From JAHJDS01 sp964569795 (GTDB taxonomy: Bacteria > Desulfobacterota > Desulfarculia > Desulfarculales > JAHJDS01): 64,000 nucleotides of DNA. A program made the position numbers and the translations under genes. The notes beneath the pieces were generated by a model. The model had not been told where the DNA came from and made no database searches. It saw only the letters and a list, made by a program, of their open reading frames with translations. The stretch lies in NCBI GenBank assembly GCA_964569795.1, contig CAZMVB010000020.1:1-64000 (forward strand). The letters are read 5' to 3'. The first letter of the stretch is position 1. The number at the start of each line of letters is the position of its first letter. This document shows positions 25,180-34,495 of the stretch, one piece after another.

Positions 25180-28059
25180 ATGCCGGATAGTTCCCCCACA
25201 GGCGCGGTGCTCATCGTCGGCGGCGGCGCGGCCGGCGTCGCGGCGGCGCTCGGCCTGGCCGCCGCCGGGCTGGGGGTCTATCTGGTCGAACGCGCCGCCG
25301 AGATCGGGGGCGTGGCCGGCCGGCTCGAGCGGACCTTTCCCACCCCCAAGTGCCAGTTGACCGTCACCTGCCAGGGCGCCCCCCGCGGCGGCGGCTGGCA
25401 AGCCGAGCGGACGGCCCTGGAGACCGGGTTCAGCTCGACCCATCTGTCGGCCTGCCTCTACTGCTGCACCACGCCCCGTCTGGTGGATTGCCTGGCCCAT
25501 CCGGGCATCGAGGTCATGACCGCAACAGAGGTGCGTGAGATCCAAGGCTCTGCCGGAGCCTTCACGGTCAAATTGGACCAGGGCGATCGCTTGTTAGAAA
25601 TTTCCGTGGGCGCGATCATCGTCGCCCCCGGCTTCTCGGTCTTCGATCCCGGCTGCGCCCCGGAGATCTACGGCTACGGCCGCCTGCCGAACGTGATCAC
25701 CAGCCTGGAGCACGAGGATCGGTCACGGTTGTTCGGCCTGGACCTGGGCGTGGTCCGGCGCCCCAGCGACGATCGTCCGGCCGAGAAGATCGCCTGGCTC
25801 CAGTGCGTGGGCAGCCGGGACATCAACGCCTGCGACAACCCCTACTGTTCGAGCGTCTGCTGCATGTACGCCGTCAAGGAGGCGACCACGGTCAAGCAGC
25901 GGGCCGCGGGCCGCGGCGACGAGGTTGACTGCGCCGTGTTCTACATGGACCAGCGGGCCCAGGGAAAAGGGGCCGAGCGGTCCTTTCAGTGGGCCCGGGA
26001 CGAGATGGGCGTCAGATTCATCCACGCCCGGGTCCCCGGTCTGGAGGCGGCCGAGGACGACCGGATAAAAATCGCCTGGGCCGACGACGACGGCCGAATC
26101 ATGGACGAAAAATTTGACCTGGTGGTCCTGAGCGTCGGGCTTCATCCCGATCCGGGCACGGCCGACCTGGCCGCAAAGCTGGGCGTGGACGTGGACGCCC
26201 AGGGCTTCATCGTTACTGATTCCCTTGGTGGGCCAGCTACCACCCGGGAGGGAATATACGCCTGCGGCGCGGCCGTGGAGCCCAAGGACATCTCGGGCGC
26301 GGTGAGCGAGGCCCTGGCCGCGGCCGGCGCGGCGACCCTGGATCTGAACCAGGCCCGGGACCGGACCGCGCCGCCGCCCCCGGACAGGGGCGATGATGAA
26401 TCCAAGATCGCCGTGTTGGTCGAGACCAACGGCGAGGTCCTGGATCACGACGCCCTGGCCGAATATGCGGCCACCCTGCCCGGGGTGGTCGTTGCCGAGA
26501 CGATCGAGGCGGGCGGCGGAACGCTTGCCGACCGGCTGGCCGAACTCGTCCGGGACCAAGGCGTCAACCGGGTGGTGGTCGCCGGCGGCCCGCCGCGAAC
26601 GGCGGTCCGGTATCTCAAGCGGGCGGCGGCCGCGGCCGGGATCGATCCCCAGGCCGTCCGGGTCGCGCCCATCGTCAATCAGGCGGCCCGGGTCTTCACC
26701 AAAAAACCGGAGCGGGCCATGGCCCGAGCCCGGGACCTGATCCGGTCGGCCGTGGCCCGGCTGGCCCGGCTCGAATCGACCCCGCCGATCACGGTGGCGG
26801 TCGATCCCCGGGCCCTGGTCATCGGCGGCGGCCCGGCCGGGATGACCGCCGCCCTGGACCTGGCAGCGGCCGGGCACTTCGTGACCCTGATCGAAAAAAG
26901 CGATTGCCTGGGCGGCACGGCCCTGGGGGTGAACCAGACCTGGCGCGGCCAGCCGGTCGGCCCGATCATGGACGACCTGATCAACCGGGTCGAGGCCGCC
27001 GAGAACGTCGATGTCCTGAAAAACGCCTCGGTCAAGCGGGCCGTGGGCTATGCCGGACATTTTTTGACCACGGTCCAGGTCCAGGGGATGGAGCGGGACA
27101 TCGAGCACGGCGCGGTGATCGTGGCCACGGGCGGCCGCGAGTTTCAGCCGACCGAATACGGCTACGGCCAGAGCGACCGGGTCATGACCGCCCTCGAGTT
27201 CGACGCCATGCTCCGGGAGAATTCCGGGCGGGTCAAGAATTTCGGGCAGGTGGTCTTCATCCAGTGCGTCGGGTCCCGCGAGCCGGAGCGGCCCTACTGC
27301 TCCCGGATATGCTGCACCCACTCGGTGGGCACCGCGATCGAGCTGAAACGGCTCAATCCCGGCCTGGAGGTCTATGTCCTGTACCGGGACGTGACCACCT
27401 GGGGTTTTCGGGAAAAACTGTATCAGGCGGCCCGGGAGGCGGGGGTCGTCTTTGTCCGCTTCGATTTTCGGGAAAAACCCGAGGTCACGGCCGGGGAGGC
27501 CGGGATCGAAGTCCGGGTCCTGGACCGGGTGGCCGGAAAAAGATTACAATTGAGGCCGGACGCCCTGGTCCTGGCCGCGGCGGTCTTGCCCAACGCCGCG
27601 CCCGAGCTCTGCCAGGCCTTTAACCTGGGCCTGGGTCCGGACGGCTTTTTCCAGGAGGCCCATCCCAAGTGGGAGCCGGTGGACCTGGCCGTGCCCGGGG
27701 TGTTCGCCGCCGGCCTGGCCCTGTACCCCCAGGGCCTGGACGAGACCCTGGCCCAGGCCCGGGCCGCGGCCGGTCGGGCCCTGGCCGCTCTGGGTCGGCC
27801 CCGGGTCCTGGTCGAGGGGCCGGTCGCCCGGGTGGACGAGACCCAGTGCGCCCTGTGCTGCACCTGTGTCCGGGTCTGTCCCTTTGGCATCCCGTTCATC
27901 GGGGATCAGGGGGCGGCCGTGATCGACCCCGTCCGGTGTTACGGCTGCGGCATCTGCGTTGCCGAGTGCCCGGGCAAGGCCATCGGGTTGCGCTACTGCG
28001 AGGACGGTCAGATAATCGCCGAGACCGACGCCCTGGAACTCGGCGCCATGGAGGGATAA
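25180..28059 (+). CDS. hdrA: Double-length HdrA (heterodisulfide reductase A-like, two FAD modules)
   Basis: HdrA proteins are FAD-containing electron-bifurcating subunits. This one, about 959 aa, contains two HdrA modules in series. The first begins with VLIVGGGAAGVAAALGLAAA and has the cluster motif QCVGSRDINACDNPYCSSVCC near residue 210. The second begins at about residue 545 with ALVIGGGPAGMTAALDLAAA and has QCVGSREPERPYCSRICC. A two-cluster ferredoxin domain ends the protein (CALCCTCVRVCP and CYGCGICVAECP). The neighbours mvhD-metV-metF suggest it donates electrons to methylenetetrahydrofolate reductase, as in the Moorella MetVF/Hdr/MvhD cluster; no hdrB or hdrC is present here. ATG 25180 (GGAG four bases upstream) is preferred to 25144. 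Confidence 0.88.
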   Translation: MPDSSPTGAVLIVGGGAAGVAAALGLAAAGLGVYLVERAAEIGGVAGRLERTFPTPKCQLTVTCQGAPRGGGWQAERTALETGFSSTHLSACLYCCTTPRLVDCLAHPGIEVMTATEVREIQGSAGAFTVKLDQGDRLLEISVGAIIVAPGFSVFDPGCAPEIYGYGRLPNVITSLEHEDRSRLFGLDLGVVRRPSDDRPAEKIAWLQCVGSRDINACDNPYCSSVCCMYAVKEATTVKQRAAGRGDEVDCAVFYMDQRAQGKGAERSFQWARDEMGVRFIHARVPGLEAAEDDRIKIAWADDDGRIMDEKFDLVVLSVGLHPDPGTADLAAKLGVDVDAQGFIVTDSLGGPATTREGIYACGAAVEPKDISGAVSEALAAAGAATLDLNQARDRTAPPPPDRGDDESKIAVLVETNGEVLDHDALAEYAATLPGVVVAETIEAGGGTLADRLAELVRDQGVNRVVVAGGPPRTAVRYLKRAAAAAGIDPQAVRVAPIVNQAARVFTKKPERAMARARDLIRSAVARLARLESTPPITVAVDPRALVIGGGPAGMTAALDLAAAGHFVTLIEKSDCLGGTALGVNQTWRGQPVGPIMDDLINRVEAAENVDVLKNASVKRAVGYAGHFLTTVQVQGMERDIEHGAVIVATGGREFQPTEYGYGQSDRVMTALEFDAMLRENSGRVKNFGQVVFIQCVGSREPERPYCSRICCTHSVGTAIELKRLNPGLEVYVLYRDVTTWGFREKLYQAAREAGVVFVRFDFREKPEVTAGEAGIEVRVLDRVAGKRLQLRPDALVLAAAVLPNAAPELCQAFNLGLGPDGFFQEAHPKWEPVDLAVPGVFAAGLALYPQGLDETLAQARAAAGRALAALGRPRVLVEGPVARVDETQCALCCTCVRVCPFGIPFIGDQGAAVIDPVRCYGCGICVAECPGKAIGLRYCEDGQIIAETDALELGAMEG

Positions 28060-28508
28060 TGAGCGGCGATTTCGAACCGCGGATCGTCTGTTTCGCCTGC
28101 CGGTTCTGCGGCTGGCGGTCGGTGGACGTGGCCGGACAGACCGGCCAGGAGTACCCGGACAGCGTCCACGTCATCGAGGTGCCCTGCTCGGGCCGGGTGG
28201 ACTGGATCTACATGCTGCGGGCCTTCGAGACCGGGGCCGACGGGGTGATGATCGCCGCCTGCATCGACGGCAACTGTCACTACGTCACCGGCAACCAGCA
28301 GGCCAGCAAGCGGGTCGAGGCCGTTCGCGCCCACCTGGGCGAGCTGGGCCTGAACCCGGACCGGCTGGCCATGTTCCGGTTCTGCCTGGGCGAGGAGCCG
28401 GGTTTCGCCCAGGTGGCGGCCGAGATGGACGCCCGGATCAGGGAGTTGGGGCCGACGCCCTTGCGGGACGGTTCAGGGGCCGAGTGGGCCCCGGAGGCGG
28501 CGGCCTGA
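28059..28508 (+). CDS. mvhD: MvhD/FrhD-type [2Fe-2S] hydrogenase iron-sulfur subunit
   Basis: This 149-aa protein is the delta subunit that links HdrA to an electron partner through one [2Fe-2S] cluster. Cys ligands are in CFACRFCGW near residue 11, VPCSGRVDW near 40 and ACIDGNCHYVTGN near 68. The ATG shares its A with the hdrA TAA (TAATG at 28057-28061), so the two are translationally coupled. No NiFe hydrogenase mvhAG genes follow; the partner here is apparently MetVF. It has normal length and good codon use. Confidence 0.92.
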   Translation: MSGDFEPRIVCFACRFCGWRSVDVAGQTGQEYPDSVHVIEVPCSGRVDWIYMLRAFETGADGVMIAACIDGNCHYVTGNQQASKRVEAVRAHLGELGLNPDRLAMFRFCLGEEPGFAQVAAEMDARIRELGPTPLRDGSGAEWAPEAAA

Positions 28509-28599
28509 ACCGGGCCGGGAAGGCCCCGGTCAAAGAGATAACCGCCAGCGACCGCCGCGGCTCGCTGGATCACTGTTGGGGATTGAAAAGAGGTTTGCC

Positions 28600-29268
28600 A
28601 TGATTGTTGGGGATCGAAAACCCTTGGCCGAGATCCAGAGCATGATCGAGGGGCTGTCCAAGGTCCTGGTTGTCGGCTGCCGGGGATGCGTCACGGTCTG
28701 TAACGTGGGCGGGACCAAGGAGGCCGGGATCCTGGCCTCGACGTTGCGCATCGCCGCCCGGCGCGACGGACGCGACGTTCAGGTGGACGAATTCACGCTC
28801 GAACGGCAGTGCGATCCGGAGTACATCGAGGAGATCGCCGATGTCATCAAGGACTACGACGGCGCCGTCTCCATCGCCTGCGGGGTCGGCCCCCAGTTCC
28901 TGGCCGAGCGCTACCCCGAGAAGCCCATCTTTCCGGGGATCAACACCACCTTCATCGGCGGGTCCCTGGAGCACGGCGTCTGGGCCGAACGCTGCCAGGC
29001 CTGCGGCAACTGCCTGCTGAACGTCACCGGCGGGCTGTGTCCGGTGGCCCGCTGCTCCAAGTCGCTGATGAACGGGCCCTGCGGCGGTTCGGCCGGGGGC
29101 AAGTGCGAGATCAGCCCGGACGTGGACTGCATCTGGGATATGATCGTCCGCAAGTTCATGGACCAGGGCAAGGTGGATCAGCTCGAACGGCTGATGCCCC
29201 TCAAGAACTGGTCCACGGCCCGGGACGGCGGGCCCCGCCGCCGGATAAAGGAGGACCTGCGAAAATGA
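28600..29268 (+). CDS. metV: MetV, zinc/Fe-S partner subunit of methylenetetrahydrofolate reductase
   Basis: MetV is the partner of MetF in acetogen-type 5,10-methylene-THF reductase. This 222-aa protein has the early GCRGCVTVCNVGG motif near residue 27. The C-terminal domain has CQACGNCLLNVTGGLCPVARC near 135, then GPCGG and GGKCE, which bind [4Fe-4S] clusters. ATG 28600 follows a GAGG six bases upstream; the earlier in-frame codon at 28576 is disfavoured. Its stop overlaps the metF start (ATGA at 29265-29268). It belongs to the hdrA-mvhD-metV-metF operon. Confidence 0.92.
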   Translation: MIVGDRKPLAEIQSMIEGLSKVLVVGCRGCVTVCNVGGTKEAGILASTLRIAARRDGRDVQVDEFTLERQCDPEYIEEIADVIKDYDGAVSIACGVGPQFLAERYPEKPIFPGINTTFIGGSLEHGVWAERCQACGNCLLNVTGGLCPVARCSKSLMNGPCGGSAGGKCEISPDVDCIWDMIVRKFMDQGKVDQLERLMPLKNWSTARDGGPRRRIKEDLRK

Positions 29269-30197
29269 CGTACAAATCCGGCAGCAATCTGGAGAAGATT
29301 CTTCGGGCGGGTCATTTCGCGGTCACCGGCGAGTGCGGTCCGCCCCAGGGCGCCAACCCCGAGGTCATCCGCGAGAAGGGCAAGTTCCTCAAGGGCAACG
29401 TGGACTCGGTCAACATGACCGACAACCAGACGGCCGTGGTCCGGATGTCCTCCCTGGCCGGGTGCCTCCTCCTCAAGGAGATGGGCATCGAGCCCAACAT
29501 GCAGATGACCGTCCGCGACCGCAACCGGATCGGCCTCCAGTCCGATATCCTGGGCGCGGCCGCCCTGGGCATCAAGAACCTGCTCTGCCTGTCCGGCGAC
29601 CACCAGCGCTTCGGCGATCACCCCGAGGCCAAGAACGTCTTTGACCTGGACTCGATGCAACTCATCCAGACGGTCAGGATGATGCGCGACGAGGGCAAGC
29701 TCATCTCGGAAAAGGAACTCAACGGCCGGCCCGAGATCTTCATCGGGGCCGCGGCCAATCCCTTTGCCGATCCGTTCGAGTTCCGGCCCATCCGGCTCAA
29801 GAAGAAGATCGACGCCGGGGTGGATTTCGTCCAGACCCAGTGCATCTACAACATGCCCAAGTTCCGCGATTACATGAAGCGGGTGGTGGACCTGGGGCTC
29901 CACGAGCGGTGCTTCATCCTGGCCGGGATCACCCCCATGAAGAGCGTCGGTATGGCTCGATACATGCAACGCCTGGTGCCCGGCATGGACGTGCCCGACG
30001 AGGTCATCGACCGCCTCCGCGGCGTCAAGAAGAGCGAGCAGAGCGACGAGGGCATCAAGATGGCCGTCGAGCAGATCCAGGAAATCCGGGAAATGACGGG
30101 CATCGCCGGGGTCCACCTCATGGCCATCGAGTGGGAGGAGCGGGTGCCCGAGATCGTCCAGGCGGCCGGCCTCCTGCCGAGGCCCCAGGTGGATTGA
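29265..30197 (+). CDS. metF: 5,10-methylenetetrahydrofolate reductase
   Basis: MetF reduces methylene-THF to methyl-THF, the methyl donor to the corrinoid protein in the Wood-Ljungdahl pathway. The 310-aa TIM barrel starts MTYKSGSNLEKILRAGHFAV. It contains the substrate-binding FAVTGECGPPQG early Glu region, LCLSGDHQ near residue 108 and the FVQTQCIYNMPKF strand near 190. The ATG overlaps the metV stop, with GGAGG eight bases before. No N-terminal NADH-specific extension is present, so electrons probably come from MetV/HdrA/MvhD. A hairpin follows about 50 bases downstream. Confidence 0.95.
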   Translation: MTYKSGSNLEKILRAGHFAVTGECGPPQGANPEVIREKGKFLKGNVDSVNMTDNQTAVVRMSSLAGCLLLKEMGIEPNMQMTVRDRNRIGLQSDILGAAALGIKNLLCLSGDHQRFGDHPEAKNVFDLDSMQLIQTVRMMRDEGKLISEKELNGRPEIFIGAAANPFADPFEFRPIRLKKKIDAGVDFVQTQCIYNMPKFRDYMKRVVDLGLHERCFILAGITPMKSVGMARYMQRLVPGMDVPDEVIDRLRGVKKSEQSDEGIKMAVEQIQEIREMTGIAGVHLMAIEWEERVPEIVQAAGLLPRPQVD

Positions 30198-30248
30198 TCC
30201 ACCAGCGGGCCGGTTTTGCCACCCGTCCGCCAAGTGTGTTAACGTTGT

Positions 30249-30271
30249 CCCCGCCTCTTTTCGAGGCGGGG
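30249..30271 (+). terminator. Hairpin after metF, without a good U-tract
   Basis: CCCCGCCTC (30249-30257) pairs with GAGGCGGGG (30263-30271), loop TTTTC. It is followed by ATTCATCTTG, so termination may be partial and allow some readthrough into cobU. Confidence 0.55.
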
Positions 30272-30337
30272 ATTCATCTTGGGTCCGAGGGCGTGATGCG
30301 GGTGGCCTCATAGACCCGGCACGCCCGGAGGGTGGTT

Positions 30338-30853
30338 TTGATTCACCTGGTGCTGGGCGGGGCCAAGAGCGGCAAGAGCGATTTCGCCCTGGCCGAGGCC
30401 GAACGGCTCTCGGCTGACCGGGTGTTTCTGGCCACGGCCGAGGCCCTGGACGCCGAGATGGCCGCCCGGATCGAGGACCACCAGAGGCGGCGGGGCCCGG
30501 GCTGGCGGACAATCGAGGCGCCCCTGGACCTGGAGGCGGCGCTTACGCGCCAGGATTCGGCGGACCGGACGTTCGTGGTGGACTGCGTCACCGTCTGGCT
30601 GTCCAACCTGATGACCCGGGCCGGCCTGGACCCGGAGGCGGCCCTGGACCGGGCCAAGAGACTGGCCGGGCTCCTGCCCGACCTGGCGGCCGACGTGGTC
30701 CTGGTGGCCAACGAGGTCGGCTGGGGCCTGGTCCCGGCCGATGAGCTGAGCCGGGCCTGGCGCGACCTGGCCGGCCGGACCAATCAGCTCCTGGCTCGAG
30801 CCGCCGACCGGGTGACCCTGGTCGTGGCCGGGCAACCCTTGACCCTGAAATGA
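30338..30853 (+). CDS. cobU: Adenosylcobinamide kinase / cobinamide-phosphate guanylyltransferase
   Basis: CobU phosphorylates adenosylcobinamide and transfers GMP from GTP to give AdoCbi-GDP in the nucleotide-loop part of cobalamin synthesis. The protein is about 171 aa, the family length. It has the P-loop VLGGAKSGKSDFA at the N-terminus, the guanylylated-His region RIEDHQRRR near residue 45, and the VLVANEVGWGLVP motif near 125. GGAGGG (30327-30332) overlaps the GTG at 30332, so TTG 30338, six bases beyond, is the more likely start. It leads the cobU-cobT-cobS group that supplies the corrinoid needed by methyl transfer. Confidence 0.92.
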   Translation: MIHLVLGGAKSGKSDFALAEAERLSADRVFLATAEALDAEMAARIEDHQRRRGPGWRTIEAPLDLEAALTRQDSADRTFVVDCVTVWLSNLMTRAGLDPEAALDRAKRLAGLLPDLAADVVLVANEVGWGLVPADELSRAWRDLAGRTNQLLARAADRVTLVVAGQPLTLK

Positions 30854-30972
30854 GCGGGCGCGACTCGTGCTGGGCAATTATCTATAAACAATCTACGGTC
30901 TGACAAAATCGACGGTCGTCGATCCGGGCCGTCGCCAACCTGCTCAAAACCAGACATAAAGCGGAGTTTGAT

Positions 30973-32031
30973 GTGGAGCGTCTCCAGGAAATACTCAGAA
31001 AGATAGAACCCATTGACGAGTCCTGGTCCCAAAAGGCCCAGGCCCGCCTGGATGATCTGACCAAACCCCTCGGCAGCCTGGGGCGGCTCGAGGAGTGCGC
31101 CCGAAGATACGTGGCCGCGGCCCGGACCATGAACCCGGGCGACCTCTCGCCCCTGGTCGTCGTCTTTGCCGCGGACCACGGCGTGACCGACGAGGGGGTG
31201 AGCGCCTACCCCAAGGAGGTCACCCACCAGATGGTCCTCAACTTCCTGGCCGGCGGGGCCGGGATAAACGTCCTGGCCGCTTTGGTTCCGGCCGGGGTCC
31301 AGGTGGTTGACATGGGCGTGGCCCACGATTTCGGCCAGACCGTCGGCCTGATCGACCGCAAGATCGGACCGGGCACGGAAAACATGGTCCTCGGTCCGGC
31401 CATGACCCGGGACCAGGCGTTGCAATCCATCGCGGTCGGGGCCGAACTGGCGGCCGGGGCGATCAAGGACGGCTGCCGGCTCCTGGCCCCGGGCGAGATG
31501 GGCATCGGCAACACCACCGCCGCCAGCGCGGTCACGGCCGTGTTTACCGGGCGGCCCGTGGTCGAGGTGACCGGTAAGGGCACCGGCCTGGACGAGCCGG
31601 GCCTGGCCCGCAAGGTCGAGATCATCCAGAAGGCCATCAGCGTCAACAAGCCCGACGCCGACGATCCTTTGGACGTCCTGCACAAGATCGGCGGCTTCGA
31701 GCTGGGGGCCATCGCCGGGCTGATTCTGGAGGCCGCGGCGGCCCGGGTGCCGGTGGTCGTGGACGGCTTCATCTCGACCGCCGGGGCCCTGATCGCCCAT
31801 CGGCTCCACCCGGACGTGTCCGGCTATCTGTTCGCCGCCCACCGCTCGGTCGAGCCGGGGCACCAGGCGGCCCTGGCGGCCCTGGGCCTGGACCCCCTGC
31901 TCGATCTTCAGATGCGCCTGGGCGAGGGCACCGGGGCCGCCCTGGGGATGATGTTACTGAAAGCCTCACTGGCCGTGCTCAATCAGATGGCCACCTTTTC
32001 CTCGGCCGGGGTCTCGGAGAAGTCCGGCTGA
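30973..32031 (+). CDS. cobT: Nicotinate-nucleotide-dimethylbenzimidazole phosphoribosyltransferase
   Basis: CobT makes alpha-ribazole phosphate from NaMN and 5,6-dimethylbenzimidazole (or another lower-ligand base). The 352 aa are full-length. Landmarks are LDDLTKPLGSLGRLEE near residue 27, VVFAADHGVTDEGVSAYP near 63, GEMGIGNTTAASA near 174 and the catalytic Glu of RLGEGTGAALGM near 316. The GTG start at 30973 follows GGAG at suitable distance. It ends by overlapping cobS by one base (TGATG). There are 119 bases between cobU and cobT with no clear promoter. Confidence 0.95.
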   Translation: MERLQEILRKIEPIDESWSQKAQARLDDLTKPLGSLGRLEECARRYVAAARTMNPGDLSPLVVVFAADHGVTDEGVSAYPKEVTHQMVLNFLAGGAGINVLAALVPAGVQVVDMGVAHDFGQTVGLIDRKIGPGTENMVLGPAMTRDQALQSIAVGAELAAGAIKDGCRLLAPGEMGIGNTTAASAVTAVFTGRPVVEVTGKGTGLDEPGLARKVEIIQKAISVNKPDADDPLDVLHKIGGFELGAIAGLILEAAAARVPVVVDGFISTAGALIAHRLHPDVSGYLFAAHRSVEPGHQAALAALGLDPLLDLQMRLGEGTGAALGMMLLKASLAVLNQMATFSSAGVSEKSG

Positions 32032-32780
32032 TGATTGCCTGGGCCCGCCGGTTCGTCCTGGCCCTCCAGTTCCTGACCGTGGTGACCCTTGTCCCCCGCC
32101 TGGAACCGAGGGCCGGCGACCGGGCGGGCTCGATGATTTTTTATCCAGTGATCGGGCTGCTGCTGGGTCTGGCCCTGGCCGGGGCGGACTACGGCCTGGG
32201 AATGGTTTTTCCTCGACTGGTCACCGCCGTCCTGGTCGTCGCCCTGTGGGAGTTTTGTACCAGGGGCCTGCACCTGGACGGCCTGGCCGACGTGGCCGAT
32301 GCCTTTATGGGGACCTCGGACCGGGCCAGGACTCTGGAAATTCTTCACGACACCCGGGTGGGCGTGTTCGGGGCGGGCGCCGTTTTTTTCGTAATTCTGC
32401 TCAAGGTCGCCCTGGTGGCCCACCTGGGACCTTCCCGTTTTTTCGGCCTGCTGCTGGTCCCGGTCATGCCCCGCCTGGTGATGGTCCTTTTGGCCTGGGC
32501 CCTGCCCTCGGCCGGGGGGAGCCTGGGCAAGCCGTTCGTCCATGAACTGCGCTGGGGGCACGCCCTGGCGGGCACGGTCCTGGCCGCGGCCGGCCTCGTG
32601 TTACTGGGCGGCTGGGGCGGTATCTGGCTGGGGCTGGTCGGCCTGGCCTGGGCCCTGATCTGGGGCGGTTACGTCTGGTTCCGGCTGCGGGGGGTGACCG
32701 GCGACTGCCTGGGCGCGGCCGGCGAACTGGCCGAGGCGATCCTGCTGGCCACCTGGCTACTCGCCCCGGGCGGGCCGTGA
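32031..32780 (+). CDS. cobS: Adenosylcobinamide-GDP ribazoletransferase (cobalamin synthase)
   Basis: CobS joins AdoCbi-GDP and alpha-ribazole in the inner membrane, the last assembly step of cobalamin. This 249-aa protein has six to seven hydrophobic helices and the catalytic metal-binding motif RGLHLDGLADVADAFMG near residue 78, followed by LEILHDTRVGVFGAGAV. The start overlaps the cobT stop, so the two are translationally coupled. It completes the cobU-cobT-cobS set. Confidence 0.94.
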   Translation: MIAWARRFVLALQFLTVVTLVPRLEPRAGDRAGSMIFYPVIGLLLGLALAGADYGLGMVFPRLVTAVLVVALWEFCTRGLHLDGLADVADAFMGTSDRARTLEILHDTRVGVFGAGAVFFVILLKVALVAHLGPSRFFGLLLVPVMPRLVMVLLAWALPSAGGSLGKPFVHELRWGHALAGTVLAAAGLVLLGGWGGIWLGLVGLAWALIWGGYVWFRLRGVTGDCLGAAGELAEAILLATWLLAPGGP

Positions 32781-32810
32781 AGGTCGTGATCCGACCCCTC
32801 TAATCCTGAA

Positions 32811-34247
32811 TCAGATCGAGACCGGCGGCCGCTTATCTCGCCAGGGCCGGGCCGCCTCGAGCTGGGCCGCCAGCCGAAACAGGGTGGCCTCGTCACCAAA
32901 GCGGCCGATGAACTGGGCGCCGATGGGAAGCCCGTCCGCGTTCCAAAAAAGCGGCACGGACATGGCCGGCTGTCCGGTGACGTTGCACGGGGCGGTGAAC
33001 GGGGCAAAGTCATAGGACGCCCGCCAGCCCTTGAGCGGATCGTCCGGCCCGCCCTCGAAGGAGCCCAGGGGCAGGGGCGGACTCGCCAGGGTAGGGGTCA
33101 GCCAGACGTCCACGTCGGCCATGAAGGCGGCCACCTGGCGGGCCATGCCCTGGGCGGTCTGAACGGCCGTCAGGTAATCGGCGGCGCTGTGTTTGGCTCC
33201 CTTCTGATAGAGGGCCCAGGTCAGGGGCTCGAAGTCCTCCTCGCGGGGCGGCCGGCCAATCACCCGGGACACGCCCTGGATGGTCCAGGCCAGGCCGGCG
33301 GTCCAGATCACGCCGAAGACCTTGGCCAGGCCTTCGGAGTCATTGATCTTCGGGACGGCCTCGAAGACCTCGTGCCCCAGGTCGGCGCAGAGCCGGGCCG
33401 CGTCACCTGCGGCGGCAATGCAATCGGCATGGACCGGGGCCTCGGCCAGGGGTTTGGTCGAAAAGGCGATCCGCAGCCGTCCCGGGTCGGCACCCACCTC
33501 TTGAATAAAAGGCCGGGCCGGGGCCGGGGCGACGTAGGGATCCCCCTGGCCGGGCCCGGCCGTGGCGTCCAGGAGGGCGGCGCTGTCCCGGACGGACCGG
33601 GTCAGGCCGTGCTCGATCACCAGGCCGCTCATCACGTCCCCGAATCCCGGTCCCAGGGGGTTGCGGGCCCGGGTGGGCTTCAGGCCGAACAGGCCGCAGC
33701 ACGAGGCCGGGATCCGGATCGAGCCGCCGCCGTCGTTGCCGTGGGCCAGGGGGACCAGGCCCGCGGCCACGGCCGCGGCCGAGCCGCCGCTCGACCCGCC
33801 CGGCGTCCGGCTGGTGTCCCAGGGGTTGCGGGACGGCCCGAACAGGTGAGGCTCGGTGGTCGGCATCAGGCCGAATTCCGGGGTGTTGGTCTTGCCGAGA
33901 ACGATCAGGCCGGAACGCTTGAAACGCGACACCAGTTCGCTGTCGTGAGGGGCCACGAACCCGGTCAGGGCCTTTGATCCGGCGGTCAGGCGCACCCCTT
34001 TATAGGTGGCCACCAGGTCCTTGAGCAGAAAGGGCACCCCAATGAACGGCCCGTCCGGCAGCGGTCCCCGGGCCTTCTTGCGGGCCTGGTCGAACATGGG
34101 GGTGACCACGGCGTTGAGATCCGGGTTGAGCCGCTCGATCCGGCCGATGGCCGCCTCGACCAGTTCCAGGGGCGTTACTTCCCGGCGCCGCACCAGGCCG
34201 GCCAGGTCAGTGGCGTCGGCCCAAGCCAGTTCATGTTCTGACAGCAT
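32811..34247 (-). CDS. Amidase-signature family hydrolase
   Basis: This 478-aa enzyme belongs to the amidase signature family (Ser-cisSer-Lys triad). The Lys is in FLLKDLVATYKG near residue 80; the Ser-rich motif is TPGGSSGGSAAAVAAG with the nucleophile in NDGGGSIRIPASCCG shortly after. It also has the family C-terminal GLPIGAQFIG. The start ATG 34247 (MLSEHELAWADATDLAGL) matches typical N-termini; an upstream extension to 34391 would read hydrophilic non-family sequence. It resembles 6-aminohexanoate-cyclic-dimer-hydrolase-like amidases rather than GatA, and there is no gatB/gatC nearby. Substrate unknown. It converges with cobS. Confidence 0.88.
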   Translation of the reverse strand: MLSEHELAWADATDLAGLVRRREVTPLELVEAAIGRIERLNPDLNAVVTPMFDQARKKARGPLPDGPFIGVPFLLKDLVATYKGVRLTAGSKALTGFVAPHDSELVSRFKRSGLIVLGKTNTPEFGLMPTTEPHLFGPSRNPWDTSRTPGGSSGGSAAAVAAGLVPLAHGNDGGGSIRIPASCCGLFGLKPTRARNPLGPGFGDVMSGLVIEHGLTRSVRDSAALLDATAGPGQGDPYVAPAPARPFIQEVGADPGRLRIAFSTKPLAEAPVHADCIAAAGDAARLCADLGHEVFEAVPKINDSEGLAKVFGVIWTAGLAWTIQGVSRVIGRPPREEDFEPLTWALYQKGAKHSAADYLTAVQTAQGMARQVAAFMADVDVWLTPTLASPPLPLGSFEGGPDDPLKGWRASYDFAPFTAPCNVTGQPAMSVPLFWNADGLPIGAQFIGRFGDEATLFRLAAQLEAARPWRDKRPPVSI

Positions 34248-34495
34248 GTCCGTTTTCCAACCAAAACTGGATTTAACAAAAATAGGGACAAGTCCCTGGT
34301 CCGCGTCGCCCGTGTCGGGCCGCCGAACCGGTTCAATGTAGCACGATCGGGCGGGCGAGTTAATTATTTTCCGGAGCAAGTCCGGGGCCAATTCGACTTG
34401 CCTGGTCCGGGCGGTTATGCTAGAAAATGACTGATTTAATCCGAACTCGACCGGGAGCCGCAGCCTCCCGATTGCATCACCAGCAGGAGTGACCG

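Noticed and set aside
30198..30337. Cobalamin riboswitch before cobU
   Set aside because: The interval is 140 bases with one plain hairpin and no B12 box, so no riboswitch is supported.
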